A stretch of 64,000 nucleotides of DNA, from positions 62,001 through 126,000 of the forward strand of contig JAJGRE010000007.1 in NCBI GenBank assembly GCA_021083345.1, in the 5' to 3' direction. The position numbers were made by a program, and so were the translations under genes. The stretch is from Calditrichales bacterium MX18-03 (GTDB taxonomy: Bacteria; Bacillota; Clostridia; Lutisporales; Lutisporaceae). Below the pieces are notes generated by a model, which saw only the letters and a program-made list of their open reading frames with translations, did not search any database and was not told where the DNA came from. This document shows, in pieces, positions 24,840 to 32,642 of the stretch (positions within the stretch are counted from its first letter, which is position 1; every line of letters begins with the position of its first letter).

Positions 24840-25277
24840 TTACCTCCCTTGCGCCATAAAAAGCAGCTTCGGATCCTCTATACTGCCGGTCAGCTTATCC
24901 AAAAGCTGCGTGAACTGCTCTTTTTCCTCATCGCTTAAAGCACTAAGCAGGTTCTGCAGGAACAGCCTATCCTCTGCCATGTGCATTTCCACCTTCTCAT
25001 TTCCCTTTTCCGTTGCCGTTACCATGACCACCCGCTTATCCTGCTGCTGCCGTTCCCGCCTGATCAGGCCGGCCTTTTCAAGATGGTCCAATATGCCGAT
25101 CAGCGTGGAGGGTGAGATGGCCATCTGCTTGGAGATGTCCAAAGTCTTGCTTTCCTTCTGCTTGAATATCTTCTCCAGCACATGCAGCTCCTGATAGTTC
25201 AGTCCGCTGCTCTTCAGCTGGTAATCTTTCTTAAACTCAAACAAGGATAAAAGCCGGTGAAAGACTTTTTGATCCAT
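24840..25277 (-). CDS. MarR family transcriptional regulator
   Basis: A 145-aa winged-helix protein. The recognition region ISKQMAISPSTLIGILDHLEKAGLIRRERQQQDKRVVMVTATEKG is typical of MarR, including the DKR of the wing. It is cotranscribed with the MFS gene directly downstream and probably represses both until a ligand binds. A promoter with an operator-like repeat lies upstream. Confidence 0.92.
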   Translation of the reverse strand: MDQKVFHRLLSLFEFKKDYQLKSSGLNYQELHVLEKIFKQKESKTLDISKQMAISPSTLIGILDHLEKAGLIRRERQQQDKRVVMVTATEKGNEKVEMHMAEDRLFLQNLLSALSDEEKEQFTQLLDKLTGSIEDPKLLFMAQGR

Positions 25278-25296
25278 TTAATTCGCCTCCTGAATA

Positions 25297-25339
25297 ATTC
25301 ACTGTACGAATATAATACCACAACGTTGAAAAAAGTCAA
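25297..25339 (-). promoter_or_regulatory. marR-MFS promoter with operator-like repeat
   Basis: On the minus strand TTGACT (25339-25334) and TATTAT (25317-25312) are 16 nt apart. An imperfect inverted repeat (ATTC...GAAT, 25297-25311) follows the -10 box, and CAACGTTG lies in the spacer; both are candidate MarR sites. Confidence 0.55.
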
Positions 25340-25340
25340 C

Positions 25341-25367
25341 AAAAAAGTCTGGAGACATTCTCCAGAC
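25341..25367 (-). terminator. Terminator of the ABC-2 exporter operon
   Basis: GTCTGGAGA (25347-25355) and TCTCCAGAC (25359-25367) form a 9-bp stem with a 3-nt loop, then T6 on the minus strand. It lies 31 bp past the last permease gene. Confidence 0.88.
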
Positions 25368-25397
25368 AGCATACAGCAATGCTTGATATTTGACAAT

Positions 25398-26195
25398 TCA
25401 GAAGATATCCAACGTTGCCTTTTTTCGTGACAGATACTCCATTATTGCTAAAGTACAATAGCCTGCCAGCATATAAAGGATTCCCAACAACGCTTCCTGG
25501 AGCATCAGCTGTGAAACCGCACCGAATCGGTTACCTTCCGCTATCATCCAGGCAGCCTGAATACTCCTTGTCAGCGGAAGGCAGTATGAGATTTTTTGTA
25601 AAAACAGCGGAAGTCTTTCCACCGGGAAATTTGTTCCGCATAGCGCCAAAAGCGTTGTTGCAGCTGTATTCATCAGAAGATTCATATCTCTTATAACCAG
25701 CCCGCAGCACCCGATCAGCATACCCAGTCCGGAGGCTGCAAAAACTGCAATCAATATGTCCGCTGCAAACAGGGCCACATTCACCTTGGAGAAGTCTGCT
25801 CCGAAAACAATGATGCCGGCAGCTATACAAATCAATACGGTAGAAATACCGTCTGTAATATGCATAAGAGATCTTCCAATAAAAGAAACGAATTTATTGT
25901 ATGGTGTTGCAATGATAAGCTTCAAGGTGCCAAAGTTCCTCTCCTCCGCCATAATACCGCCCAGGCCGAATACAGTGTTGAGATAGCACATCAATATGGA
26001 GTTCCCGATAACCCATTGGGTGACATCCGCCTTTCCATACGCGAACCTTGCCAGTGAACAGAAAAAAATTAGTTGAAAGATCGGACTCACTATCTTCGTA
26101 AGAATATATACCTTTGGGTCCAGCCACCCGAAGAGTGCCTTGTAAGAAAAGATCCCTTGCCGGAAAAAACTTCCGATTGACTCCAGCTTGTTCAA
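25398..26195 (-). CDS. ABC-2 type transporter permease, second subunit
   Basis: A 265-aa membrane protein with six predicted helices. It shares the ABC-2 layout, with a central loop (GGIMAEERNFGTLKLIIATPYNKFVSFIGRSL) that contacts the ATPase. It abuts the companion permease with no gap (26195/26196), so the pair probably forms a heterodimeric channel. Export of a drug or peptide is typical of the class, but the substrate is unknown. A terminator follows. Confidence 0.85.
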   Translation of the reverse strand: MNKLESIGSFFRQGIFSYKALFGWLDPKVYILTKIVSPIFQLIFFCSLARFAYGKADVTQWVIGNSILMCYLNTVFGLGGIMAEERNFGTLKLIIATPYNKFVSFIGRSLMHITDGISTVLICIAAGIIVFGADFSKVNVALFAADILIAVFAASGLGMLIGCCGLVIRDMNLLMNTAATTLLALCGTNFPVERLPLFLQKISYCLPLTRSIQAAWMIAEGNRFGAVSQLMLQEALLGILYMLAGYCTLAIMEYLSRKKATLDIF

Positions 26196-26981
26196 TTAAC
26201 ACACCCCCAATGTCGCACCAACCCTGATTTTTTTCTCTATCTTGTCATACAGTATTACAAATATGCCAAGGTAAATGACTGAGACTGCTATCAGCAGCAC
26301 CATGTCCAACGCAAACCGCCCATAGCTGTCGATGCCGGACATGCTTGCGTGCAGCAGGCGTGCCGCCCAGGTGGGAGATAGGATGTATGAAAACGGTCTG
26401 GTCCAGGAAGGCAGTATCTCAATTGGAAAAAACAACCCACACAGGATCATTACGGGATAGGACATGCAATTCATCAGCCCCCGCGCATTCCTGGACAGAG
26501 TGAACAGAACCGCCATAATCAGGGACATTGCCAGAAAAGATAAAATGGATAAAATAAAGGAGATCATGAATAGAACAGGATTGGCAATGTCCATTTGTGC
26601 TTTAAAGACAACCCTGACAAAGATGTAAGCAATCGTCATGGAGGTCAAACCCAAAAGGGTATTCCCAAGCACCTTACCGGCAAGAATGGTCCTGAATCTG
26701 GAAGGTAAAGCCATCAGTACTTCCAATGTGCCCATAAAGCGTTCCCGCTCAATATCTCCTGCAGAGGAAAAGCATATCGTGTTGTACAGGCTGGACAAAC
26801 CCGTTCCCAGCACGACATATAGCGCAAAATTGCCGATTCCCGAATCCTTATACATGACATAAGTGATCAAGGCAAACAGAATTGGATCTATAAGGACACA
26901 GTAACGGAACATTGCTCTGGAGAAAGACTGCTTCATTTGTAGTATGCAGCTTGAAATAATCACCTTCATCCAGCCCATCAT
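26196..26981 (-). CDS. ABC-2 type transporter permease, first subunit
   Basis: A 261-aa membrane protein with six predicted helices. The coupling-helix region reads GDIERERFMGTLEVLMALPSRFRTILAGKVLGN, close in pattern to that of its neighbour. The start overlaps the ATPase stop by four bases (ATGA), a sign of translational coupling. It is the middle gene of ATPase-permease-permease. Confidence 0.85.
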   Translation of the reverse strand: MMGWMKVIISSCILQMKQSFSRAMFRYCVLIDPILFALITYVMYKDSGIGNFALYVVLGTGLSSLYNTICFSSAGDIERERFMGTLEVLMALPSRFRTILAGKVLGNTLLGLTSMTIAYIFVRVVFKAQMDIANPVLFMISFILSILSFLAMSLIMAVLFTLSRNARGLMNCMSYPVMILCGLFFPIEILPSWTRPFSYILSPTWAARLLHASMSGIDSYGRFALDMVLLIAVSVIYLGIFVILYDKIEKKIRVGATLGVC

Positions 26982-27952
26982 TCATTCCCCCCGACCATTT
27001 TAATATATGCATCCTCCAAAGTTGCCTGCCTGATATTGAGTCCCGTTACACTATATTTTCTCAGAAGATTCATCACTTTTTGCAGAACGGCATAGGGTTC
27101 CGCACAGTGAACCCTCAGAACGCTGACATGATCACTGCTGGTAAGGTTGACTGCATCTACCCCGTCCATACCTGAAATTGCATGAATATCTTTTTTTTCA
27201 ATATCCTTCAGACAGACTTCCAGCACAGATAAACCCATATTCATATTTTTCAGCCGTTCGGGTGTGTCAAGCGCCAAAATCTCCCCAGCATTTATGACAG
27301 CAATCCGGCTGCAAAGTTCGTCAGCCTCATACATATAGTGTGTTGTCAATAAGATCGTCTTCCCCATACCGGACAGCATTCTGATAATATTTCTCAGATC
27401 CCTTGCTCCAACCGGATCCAATCCGATAGTGGGTTCATCCAGAAAGATCACCTTCGGGTCGTTGATTAGCCCTCTGGCAATCTGCAAGCGTTGCTTCATT
27501 CCTTTTGAATAGGCTTCTACCTTTTCATCCGCCCGGTCCTGTAGCCCCACCATCTCCAGAAGCTCCGGAAGTCTCTTTGCTCTTGTCCTTTTGTCTACAC
27601 CGTACAAATCCGAAAAATAGTTCAGATTGTCTTTTGCAGTCAGCCTCCAATATAGCCCCCGCTCTCCTCCGAAAATAAAATTGATATGCTTTCGTAATTC
27701 CTTTGCATCTTTGAACACATTGAATCCCAATACCTCTGCTTCTCCTGCGGTTGGTGCCAGCAATGTTGTCAGTATTTTAATCGTTGTGGTCTTTCCAGCA
27801 CCGTTAGGCCCCAAAAGTCCAAAAATCTCGCCCTGCTGCACCTCAAAGGAGACTCCCTTCAGTGCCTCTATCCGGATCCGCTCTTTTTTGATCATCCCTT
27901 TAACGGATTCATATTCCCGAATAAGCCCCTTGGCATTAATTACTTCACCCAT
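26978..27952 (-). CDS. ABC transporter ATP-binding protein
   Basis: A 324-aa ATPase. It shows Walker A GPNGAGKTTT, the signature YSKGMKQRLQIARGL, Walker B VIFLDEPTIGLDP and the H-loop LTTHYMYEADEL. A C-terminal extension of about 90 residues is typical of ABC-2 drug and polysaccharide exporters. The ATG at 27952 is preferred because AGGAGA lies seven bases upstream; the frame extends to 27970. A palindromic operator precedes the gene. Confidence 0.93.
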   Translation of the reverse strand: MGEVINAKGLIREYESVKGMIKKERIRIEALKGVSFEVQQGEIFGLLGPNGAGKTTTIKILTTLLAPTAGEAEVLGFNVFKDAKELRKHINFIFGGERGLYWRLTAKDNLNYFSDLYGVDKRTRAKRLPELLEMVGLQDRADEKVEAYSKGMKQRLQIARGLINDPKVIFLDEPTIGLDPVGARDLRNIIRMLSGMGKTILLTTHYMYEADELCSRIAVINAGEILALDTPERLKNMNMGLSVLEVCLKDIEKKDIHAISGMDGVDAVNLTSSDHVSVLRVHCAEPYAVLQKVMNLLRKYSVTGLNIRQATLEDAYIKMVGGNE

Positions 27953-27982
27953 ATTGCATTCTCCTATCATATTTAATATTTG

Positions 27983-27998
27983 TCAAATATGTATTTGA
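27983..27998. promoter_or_regulatory. Palindromic operator upstream of the ABC exporter
   Basis: TCAAATA-tg-TATTTGA is a perfect inverted repeat 31 bp before the ATPase start. Its size and AT-rich nature suit an ArsR-type dimer, and such a regulator is encoded just upstream. The assignment is inferred. Confidence 0.5.
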
Positions 27999-28137
27999 TT
28001 TTTGTCTAATATTCTATTATCTTAATATGAACGCAACTATTTGTCAATTTAATCCTTTTCAAAAAAAAGAAAAAAAGCACAACAGCATACCGATTTTTCA
28101 GTATCCTATCGTGCCCATTCCTACACTGCACGCGCTT

Positions 28138-29160
28138 CTATTTCATCAAATAGTGGACTATTCCTTTGAACAGCTTGTTGATGTGCTCAATATTCGTTTT
28201 ATAGTATTTGATATGCTTAACCTTTATTTCATCGATCAATCCGGCTTGCTTCAGTTCATTCAGATGATGGGATATGGTGGCGGTATTCAGGTTCATTTTA
28301 TCTGACAGGGTTTTGCCGTACATCATATCCTTGCACAGCACCCTTAATATCTCCAGCCTTGTCCTGTCGCCAATGGCCTTAATGGCATCAAGGATTTCCC
28401 CGGCGGGATGCACCTCCTCAAAGGTGTGTACATGCAAATTGTATATCAGAATATTGGTTTTTTCATTGAAAAACCTTATTTGAGGCGGATGGATAAAGCC
28501 CGAGGGGATAAAATAAAACGACTCATAATCGGAAACCCTCCGGAATTTCTTCCCCATAATCGCCTGTGCCAAATCCAGAGGCGTCATAATGCCAAGCTCC
28601 GATTTCAACCGGCTTAAGCTTTCTTCATAAGCCTGTGACATTGACAGATACCTTTTACGGAAGGCGTCACCATCCAGCTCATCAATCAGCCTTAAAAATC
28701 CGCTTCTGAAATTCTTTGTATCATAAAAAATGATACCTATTGCATCACTGCTGTATGCAACCGATGGATTCCTCTCCTTTAGCTTGTCAATTGTTATCGC
28801 TCCGCTTTTGACTGCCAGGATTTCTTCACGGGTTAATTCATCGCCGAAGAAGCCATACAAAAAGTCCGTTTCATCCATAGCGGCTATTGTATCTATAAAC
28901 AGTTCCACATTGTCAAACATCTTGAACCGGAGTACCAGTTCAGTAAATTCAAGTCCATAGGATTTAAAGCCGAAAAGTATCCCAAGCATTCGGATGCTGT
29001 CCGGCTGCAAGCCGCTTCTGATTGGTTCGATCCGCTCATCGTATTTTTCGCAGCCCACGGATTCTGCCAATAACCGTACCAACGCCAATAGCTCCATAAT
29101 TTTTGAAGGAAAAACATATACCTTAGGTGCCTCATTATTCAGTTGTGTATCAAGGGGCAT
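28138..29160 (-). CDS. ArsR-like winged-helix regulator with long N-terminal domain
   Basis: A 340-aa protein. Residues 250-320 form an ArsR-type helix-turn-helix: IKAIGDRTRLEILRVLCKDMMYGKTLSDKMNLNTATISHHLNELKQAGLI. The N-terminal 240 residues are an unrecognised alpha-helical domain, probably for ligand sensing, and there are no obvious metal-binding CxC pairs. The gene lies just upstream of the ABC exporter on the same strand, with about 185 bp between them holding a palindrome. It likely controls the exporter. Confidence 0.82.
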   Translation of the reverse strand: MPLDTQLNNEAPKVYVFPSKIMELLALVRLLAESVGCEKYDERIEPIRSGLQPDSIRMLGILFGFKSYGLEFTELVLRFKMFDNVELFIDTIAAMDETDFLYGFFGDELTREEILAVKSGAITIDKLKERNPSVAYSSDAIGIIFYDTKNFRSGFLRLIDELDGDAFRKRYLSMSQAYEESLSRLKSELGIMTPLDLAQAIMGKKFRRVSDYESFYFIPSGFIHPPQIRFFNEKTNILIYNLHVHTFEEVHPAGEILDAIKAIGDRTRLEILRVLCKDMMYGKTLSDKMNLNTATISHHLNELKQAGLIDEIKVKHIKYYKTNIEHINKLFKGIVHYLMK

Positions 29161-29169
29161 ACAATCACC

Positions 29170-29412
29170 TCAGAATAAGGATGTGCTTTTATTATACCTA
29201 TTTTCTGCCTCTATTAAGCATTCATCATCATCTCTCTTAGATACTACAATAATATACATTATCATACCCGGCCTGTCCAACACATAAACAACTCTAATCC
29301 CTATACCTTTATACTTTATCTTGAAATACCCTGTAAGATTGCTTCCGTGCTTATGACCAAGCGGTTTCCCATATCCCCTTCGCTCTGAGGCAAAGGATTC
29401 TGTCCACATCAT
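29170..29412 (-). CDS. RelE/ParE-family toxin, shortened at the N-terminus
   Basis: An 80-aa protein. From residue 14 it follows the RelE/ParE beta-sheet core: GYGKPLGHKHGSNLTGYFKIKYKGIGIRVVYVLD, then MYIIVVSKRDDDECLIEAENRY. The usual helical hairpin of about 25-30 residues between the first strand (MW...) and GKPLG is absent. Family toxins cleave mRNA or block gyrase; without the helices this copy may be inactive. The start overlaps the antitoxin stop (ATGA), as in intact type II operons. Confidence 0.75.
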   Translation of the reverse strand: MMWTESFASERRGYGKPLGHKHGSNLTGYFKIKYKGIGIRVVYVLDRPGMIMYIIVVSKRDDDECLIEAENRYNKSTSLF

Positions 29413-29732
29413 TCAATCTCCACGTCTATGCCGTCGAGGTCTTCGTCAGTCAGCCCGTATTGAGCCAGAACTTTCTCATGACTCATAGCTTCAGCAGGAT
29501 TAAGATACTTTATCCTGCTTTCAGCAATGCTTAACAGCGCAATATCCTCCATTGCTTCCGTGTACTTAATATAGTCTTCCACCGGCACAATGACAGCCTC
29601 AGGCTTGTTGTTCTTGATTACCAGGTAATGATGCTTATTCTCTGATACCTCATTGATGATTCTTGAGGCTTTTCCCCGGCCCAGATCAGACACGGAGATA
29701 ATAAACTTCAGTAAATTGCCAAGGTCAAACAT
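29409..29732 (-). CDS. Phd/YefM-type antitoxin
   Basis: A 107-aa protein. FIISVSDLGRGKASRIINEVSENKHHYLVIKNNKPEAVIVPVEDYIKY is the Phd/YefM DNA-binding fold, and the acidic C-terminus (LTDEDLDGIDVEIE) would wrap the toxin. The start at 29732 puts the conserved core at the N-terminus; the ribosome binding site (GAGAGG) is loose and the frame is open to 29813, so the start is uncertain. Antitoxin precedes toxin, the normal order. Confidence 0.8.
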   Translation of the reverse strand: MFDLGNLLKFIISVSDLGRGKASRIINEVSENKHHYLVIKNNKPEAVIVPVEDYIKYTEAMEDIALLSIAESRIKYLNPAEAMSHEKVLAQYGLTDEDLDGIDVEIE

Positions 29733-29867
29733 CGAAGCAAACCCTCTCTCACTGCTACTCGCTTTTTTGATTGTTATATTCATAAGCATACCATTTTCTA
29801 TGAATATCTGCAATAAAATTTACATGCATATTTTAGTGCGTTTTATGTGTTAGAAGGTTATCTCTCT

Positions 29868-32642
29868 TTATGTTCTATCCCTTTTCTTTTTCAGGAGCGA
29901 GGTGGTATCCAAGGATTCTTCTTTCAACTTCTCTTTAACCTGACCAGGTGTTTTTTCTGTATGCCTATCAAGCTTTGCGGCTGTAGACTGCTCTTGTTCT
30001 GATGCCCTTTCAGATTTTGCCCCGCCGCTTCCTGCAGACTTTTCGGTGGGCTTGCGTTTCGGGGAAAGTCTGAGCCTCATGCGCAGCAGCCACTCCTCCA
30101 ACCGCCCAATAGGCAGGTTTAATCGCCTCAACGCCACATCCAACATGAAAAGGAGCAGCGCCAGCACCAATAAGTAAGGTGTCAGCCTGATGCTTCCGGA
30201 TACGGCTTTAGGCTCACCCCGGAAAACCTCTTCCGGCGTGCGAATATAGCTGCCGCCTGTCTGGGCCACCAGCCGGTCCAAGGCCGCAGATACCGGAGCC
30301 GGTTTGAACTCCGGCGAGTAGGGCACGGCAAGTCCGGTGTTTACCGCATATACCGTCTCCCCATCCTTCTTCTGATATGCCTTTATGAGATAAGCTCCTG
30401 TTTCTCTCAGGTCAAAGCTGCCGCTGTACTGCCCCGGTGCCGTCGGGTAAAGGATGGCCTCACTGCTTTCCAGACCAGGCGATACCACCGTCGCCTGGGT
30501 ATCGAGAATATCATCCTCTAACCTATTGGAAAGGGTCACGACACCTTTTCCGCCTTCCACCCTGGTTTCCACTGTCAATGCATCTTCTCCGTATTTCTCG
30601 ATGGTCCAGTTGATCAGGTTCTGCCACAGCCGGAGGTTTTTGTCCCAGGCTGCATAATTGGCACTCCACTTGCCGTTTACATCCGAGTTCCAGGCTGCCG
30701 TCTTCCCCAAGCCGTATTGCCAGAGAGTCAGGATGGGATCCTCCTCATCACTGGCCAATACCACCCTGGACGCATTCTTGGGCGATGCCGCCACATAGCC
30801 CAGCAGCTGCGGCAAACCTTCTTCCGCCACGCCGGCCAGTACCGGATGCGCACTGGTGATGGCCGGTGTAAAAGGCCGGTGGTTCAGGTAAGCCCTGGCT
30901 GCAATAAAGGTTTCCTTTGCAAATATGCGCGGCAGGTTGGAGAAGGCATCGGTATAATAGAACCGGCCGCCGGCACCCTCTGCAATGTCCCTCAGCAGCT
31001 GCACATCGGCGCCCTCGCCTACCGCAACGGTAGAAACCGTTATATGGTCTCTGCTTATCTTCTCCACCAGCTCCTTATATCCGCTCTTCTCGGCCTGCCC
31101 GTCCGTCAGCAGGATAATGTGCTTTATTTTGGTGTCGCTTTGCAGAATAGAAGCATAGCCGCTTTGCAAGGCCGGCAGGATACTTGTACCGCCGCCGGAG
31201 CGGATGGTCCCGATATCGTCCCGTATCCTTTCCGGCTCCTCCGCCTTCTGTGTTTCCACGACCCAATAAACGGTATCGTCAAAGGCAATAACGCCGATCC
31301 TGTCCTTGGGCCGCAGCGAGTCCAGCGTTCTGGCCGCTGCTTCCTTGGCAAGGTCCAGTTTGGTGATGCCGCCCCGGCCTTCCGTCATGCTGCCGGATTT
31401 ATCGATGACCAGTACAATGGACATGTCGGGAATCTCCTTCTTCCCTTGAAGCGTCATATTCACCGGCAGCACTTTTTCAAGGGGCGTTTTGAAATATCCC
31501 CCCAGCGCAAAGGAATTCTCACCGCCTGTTGCAATAAAACCGCCGCCCAGGTCTCTGACATAAGCCTCCAGCGCATTCAGGAAACCCTCATTGAAATTCT
31601 CTGCCGAGACATCGCAGCTTATAATGGTTTTATATGCTGCGAGTCCTTCCAGGGTACCGGGCGCTGAGCCGGCCTCCCTCTGATCATAGTCCATCCCCGA
31701 AGCCCGGAGCATCCCAGCCAGCGCTTCGCTCTCACCGGGCCGGTCCTCCAAGAGAAGGACGCGGGGCTTTGCCAGTACGTCGGAAAAAGCTGAAGCCTCA
31801 TTATTTCTGGTTTCTGTATCCCTATCCGGTTCCAGGAGGACACGGTAGCTGACAAAGCCGCCTGCGGCAGCCTGGTCCCTGAATACGAACCGGTTCTCCC
31901 CCTTCTGCAGCTCGACCCGCTGCTCAGCTGCCTTTTCTTTGCCGTTGAAAAGAATCAGCCTTGCGCCCGTTCTGACATTTCCCGTGATCGTGACGGCGAT
32001 GCTGAACGCCTCTCCCATGCGCAGCCGCTGCGGCAAGGTCAGAGCATCAACGGCCACCTCCGCCTGTGGCGCTTTCTCCAGCTTGTGCACCTTCAGCTCT
32101 ATGCCCATATCCTCAAGGCTTGCTGCCAGCTTTGTACTGCTGCCCGCATTTTCCTCTCCGTCGGTAACCAACACGATCCTTTTCCGAGTGTTCCGTGGGA
32201 AAAGCGTCAATGCCGTGCTCAATGCGTTTTCTATATTGGTATAAAAGCGGTCGGGCCGCGTCTCGATCCGATCAAAAAGCATTTCTCCGGACACAAAGCT
32301 CTCTACCAGGGCATTGCCGCCAAAGGCCACCACACCGGTCCGGTCACGGCTTCCGCGCTTTGCAGCCGCCTCTCTGACGAACTGCTCCGCCTGGCTGCGG
32401 CCGTCGCCCATACTATCCGAAGCATCTACGACAAAGATGGTAGTGGTGTTCTGCACCGTCCACTGGATATTAAAGCCTGCAAGGGCAAGAACCAGCAGGA
32501 CGATCACCAGGTTCCGCACAAAAAGGATCACACTGCGGCGCAGGCTGTTCATTTTACCCAGTTTTTTCGACATCAGCCACACCAGACTTAAAAGAATCGG
32601 AATAAGAAGCAATGCATACCACCTGTCAAAGCTAATAGCCAC
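29868..32642 (-). CDS. Membrane protein with two VWA domains and a GATase-like domain
   Basis: A 924-aa protein. Two N-terminal helices (about 8-25 and 40-60) are followed by a first VWA domain with MIDAS start FVVDASDSMGDG (about 72), a glutamine-amidotransferase-like region (VLLLEDRPGESEALAGM; GFIATGGENSFALGG, about 290-395) and a second VWA with VLVIDKSGSMTEG (about 407). A late helix (LTPYLLVLALLLFMLDVAL) and a long charged cytosolic tail end it. The layout implies metal-dependent binding of an envelope partner. It is last in the MoxR/VWA operon and overlaps the preceding gene by 11 bp. Confidence 0.85.
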   Translation of the reverse strand: MAISFDRWYALLLIPILLSLVWLMSKKLGKMNSLRRSVILFVRNLVIVLLVLALAGFNIQWTVQNTTTIFVVDASDSMGDGRSQAEQFVREAAAKRGSRDRTGVVAFGGNALVESFVSGEMLFDRIETRPDRFYTNIENALSTALTLFPRNTRKRIVLVTDGEENAGSSTKLAASLEDMGIELKVHKLEKAPQAEVAVDALTLPQRLRMGEAFSIAVTITGNVRTGARLILFNGKEKAAEQRVELQKGENRFVFRDQAAAGGFVSYRVLLEPDRDTETRNNEASAFSDVLAKPRVLLLEDRPGESEALAGMLRASGMDYDQREAGSAPGTLEGLAAYKTIISCDVSAENFNEGFLNALEAYVRDLGGGFIATGGENSFALGGYFKTPLEKVLPVNMTLQGKKEIPDMSIVLVIDKSGSMTEGRGGITKLDLAKEAAARTLDSLRPKDRIGVIAFDDTVYWVVETQKAEEPERIRDDIGTIRSGGGTSILPALQSGYASILQSDTKIKHIILLTDGQAEKSGYKELVEKISRDHITVSTVAVGEGADVQLLRDIAEGAGGRFYYTDAFSNLPRIFAKETFIAARAYLNHRPFTPAITSAHPVLAGVAEEGLPQLLGYVAASPKNASRVVLASDEEDPILTLWQYGLGKTAAWNSDVNGKWSANYAAWDKNLRLWQNLINWTIEKYGEDALTVETRVEGGKGVVTLSNRLEDDILDTQATVVSPGLESSEAILYPTAPGQYSGSFDLRETGAYLIKAYQKKDGETVYAVNTGLAVPYSPEFKPAPVSAALDRLVAQTGGSYIRTPEEVFRGEPKAVSGSIRLTPYLLVLALLLFMLDVALRRLNLPIGRLEEWLLRMRLRLSPKRKPTEKSAGSGGAKSERASEQEQSTAAKLDRHTEKTPGQVKEKLKEESLDTTSLLKKKRDRT

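Noticed and set aside
30717-31667. 316-codon frame antisense to the VWA/GATase gene
   Set aside because: It mirrors a strongly supported gene with intact VWA motifs; low-complexity Cys/Gln/His-rich translation is typical of an antisense shadow.
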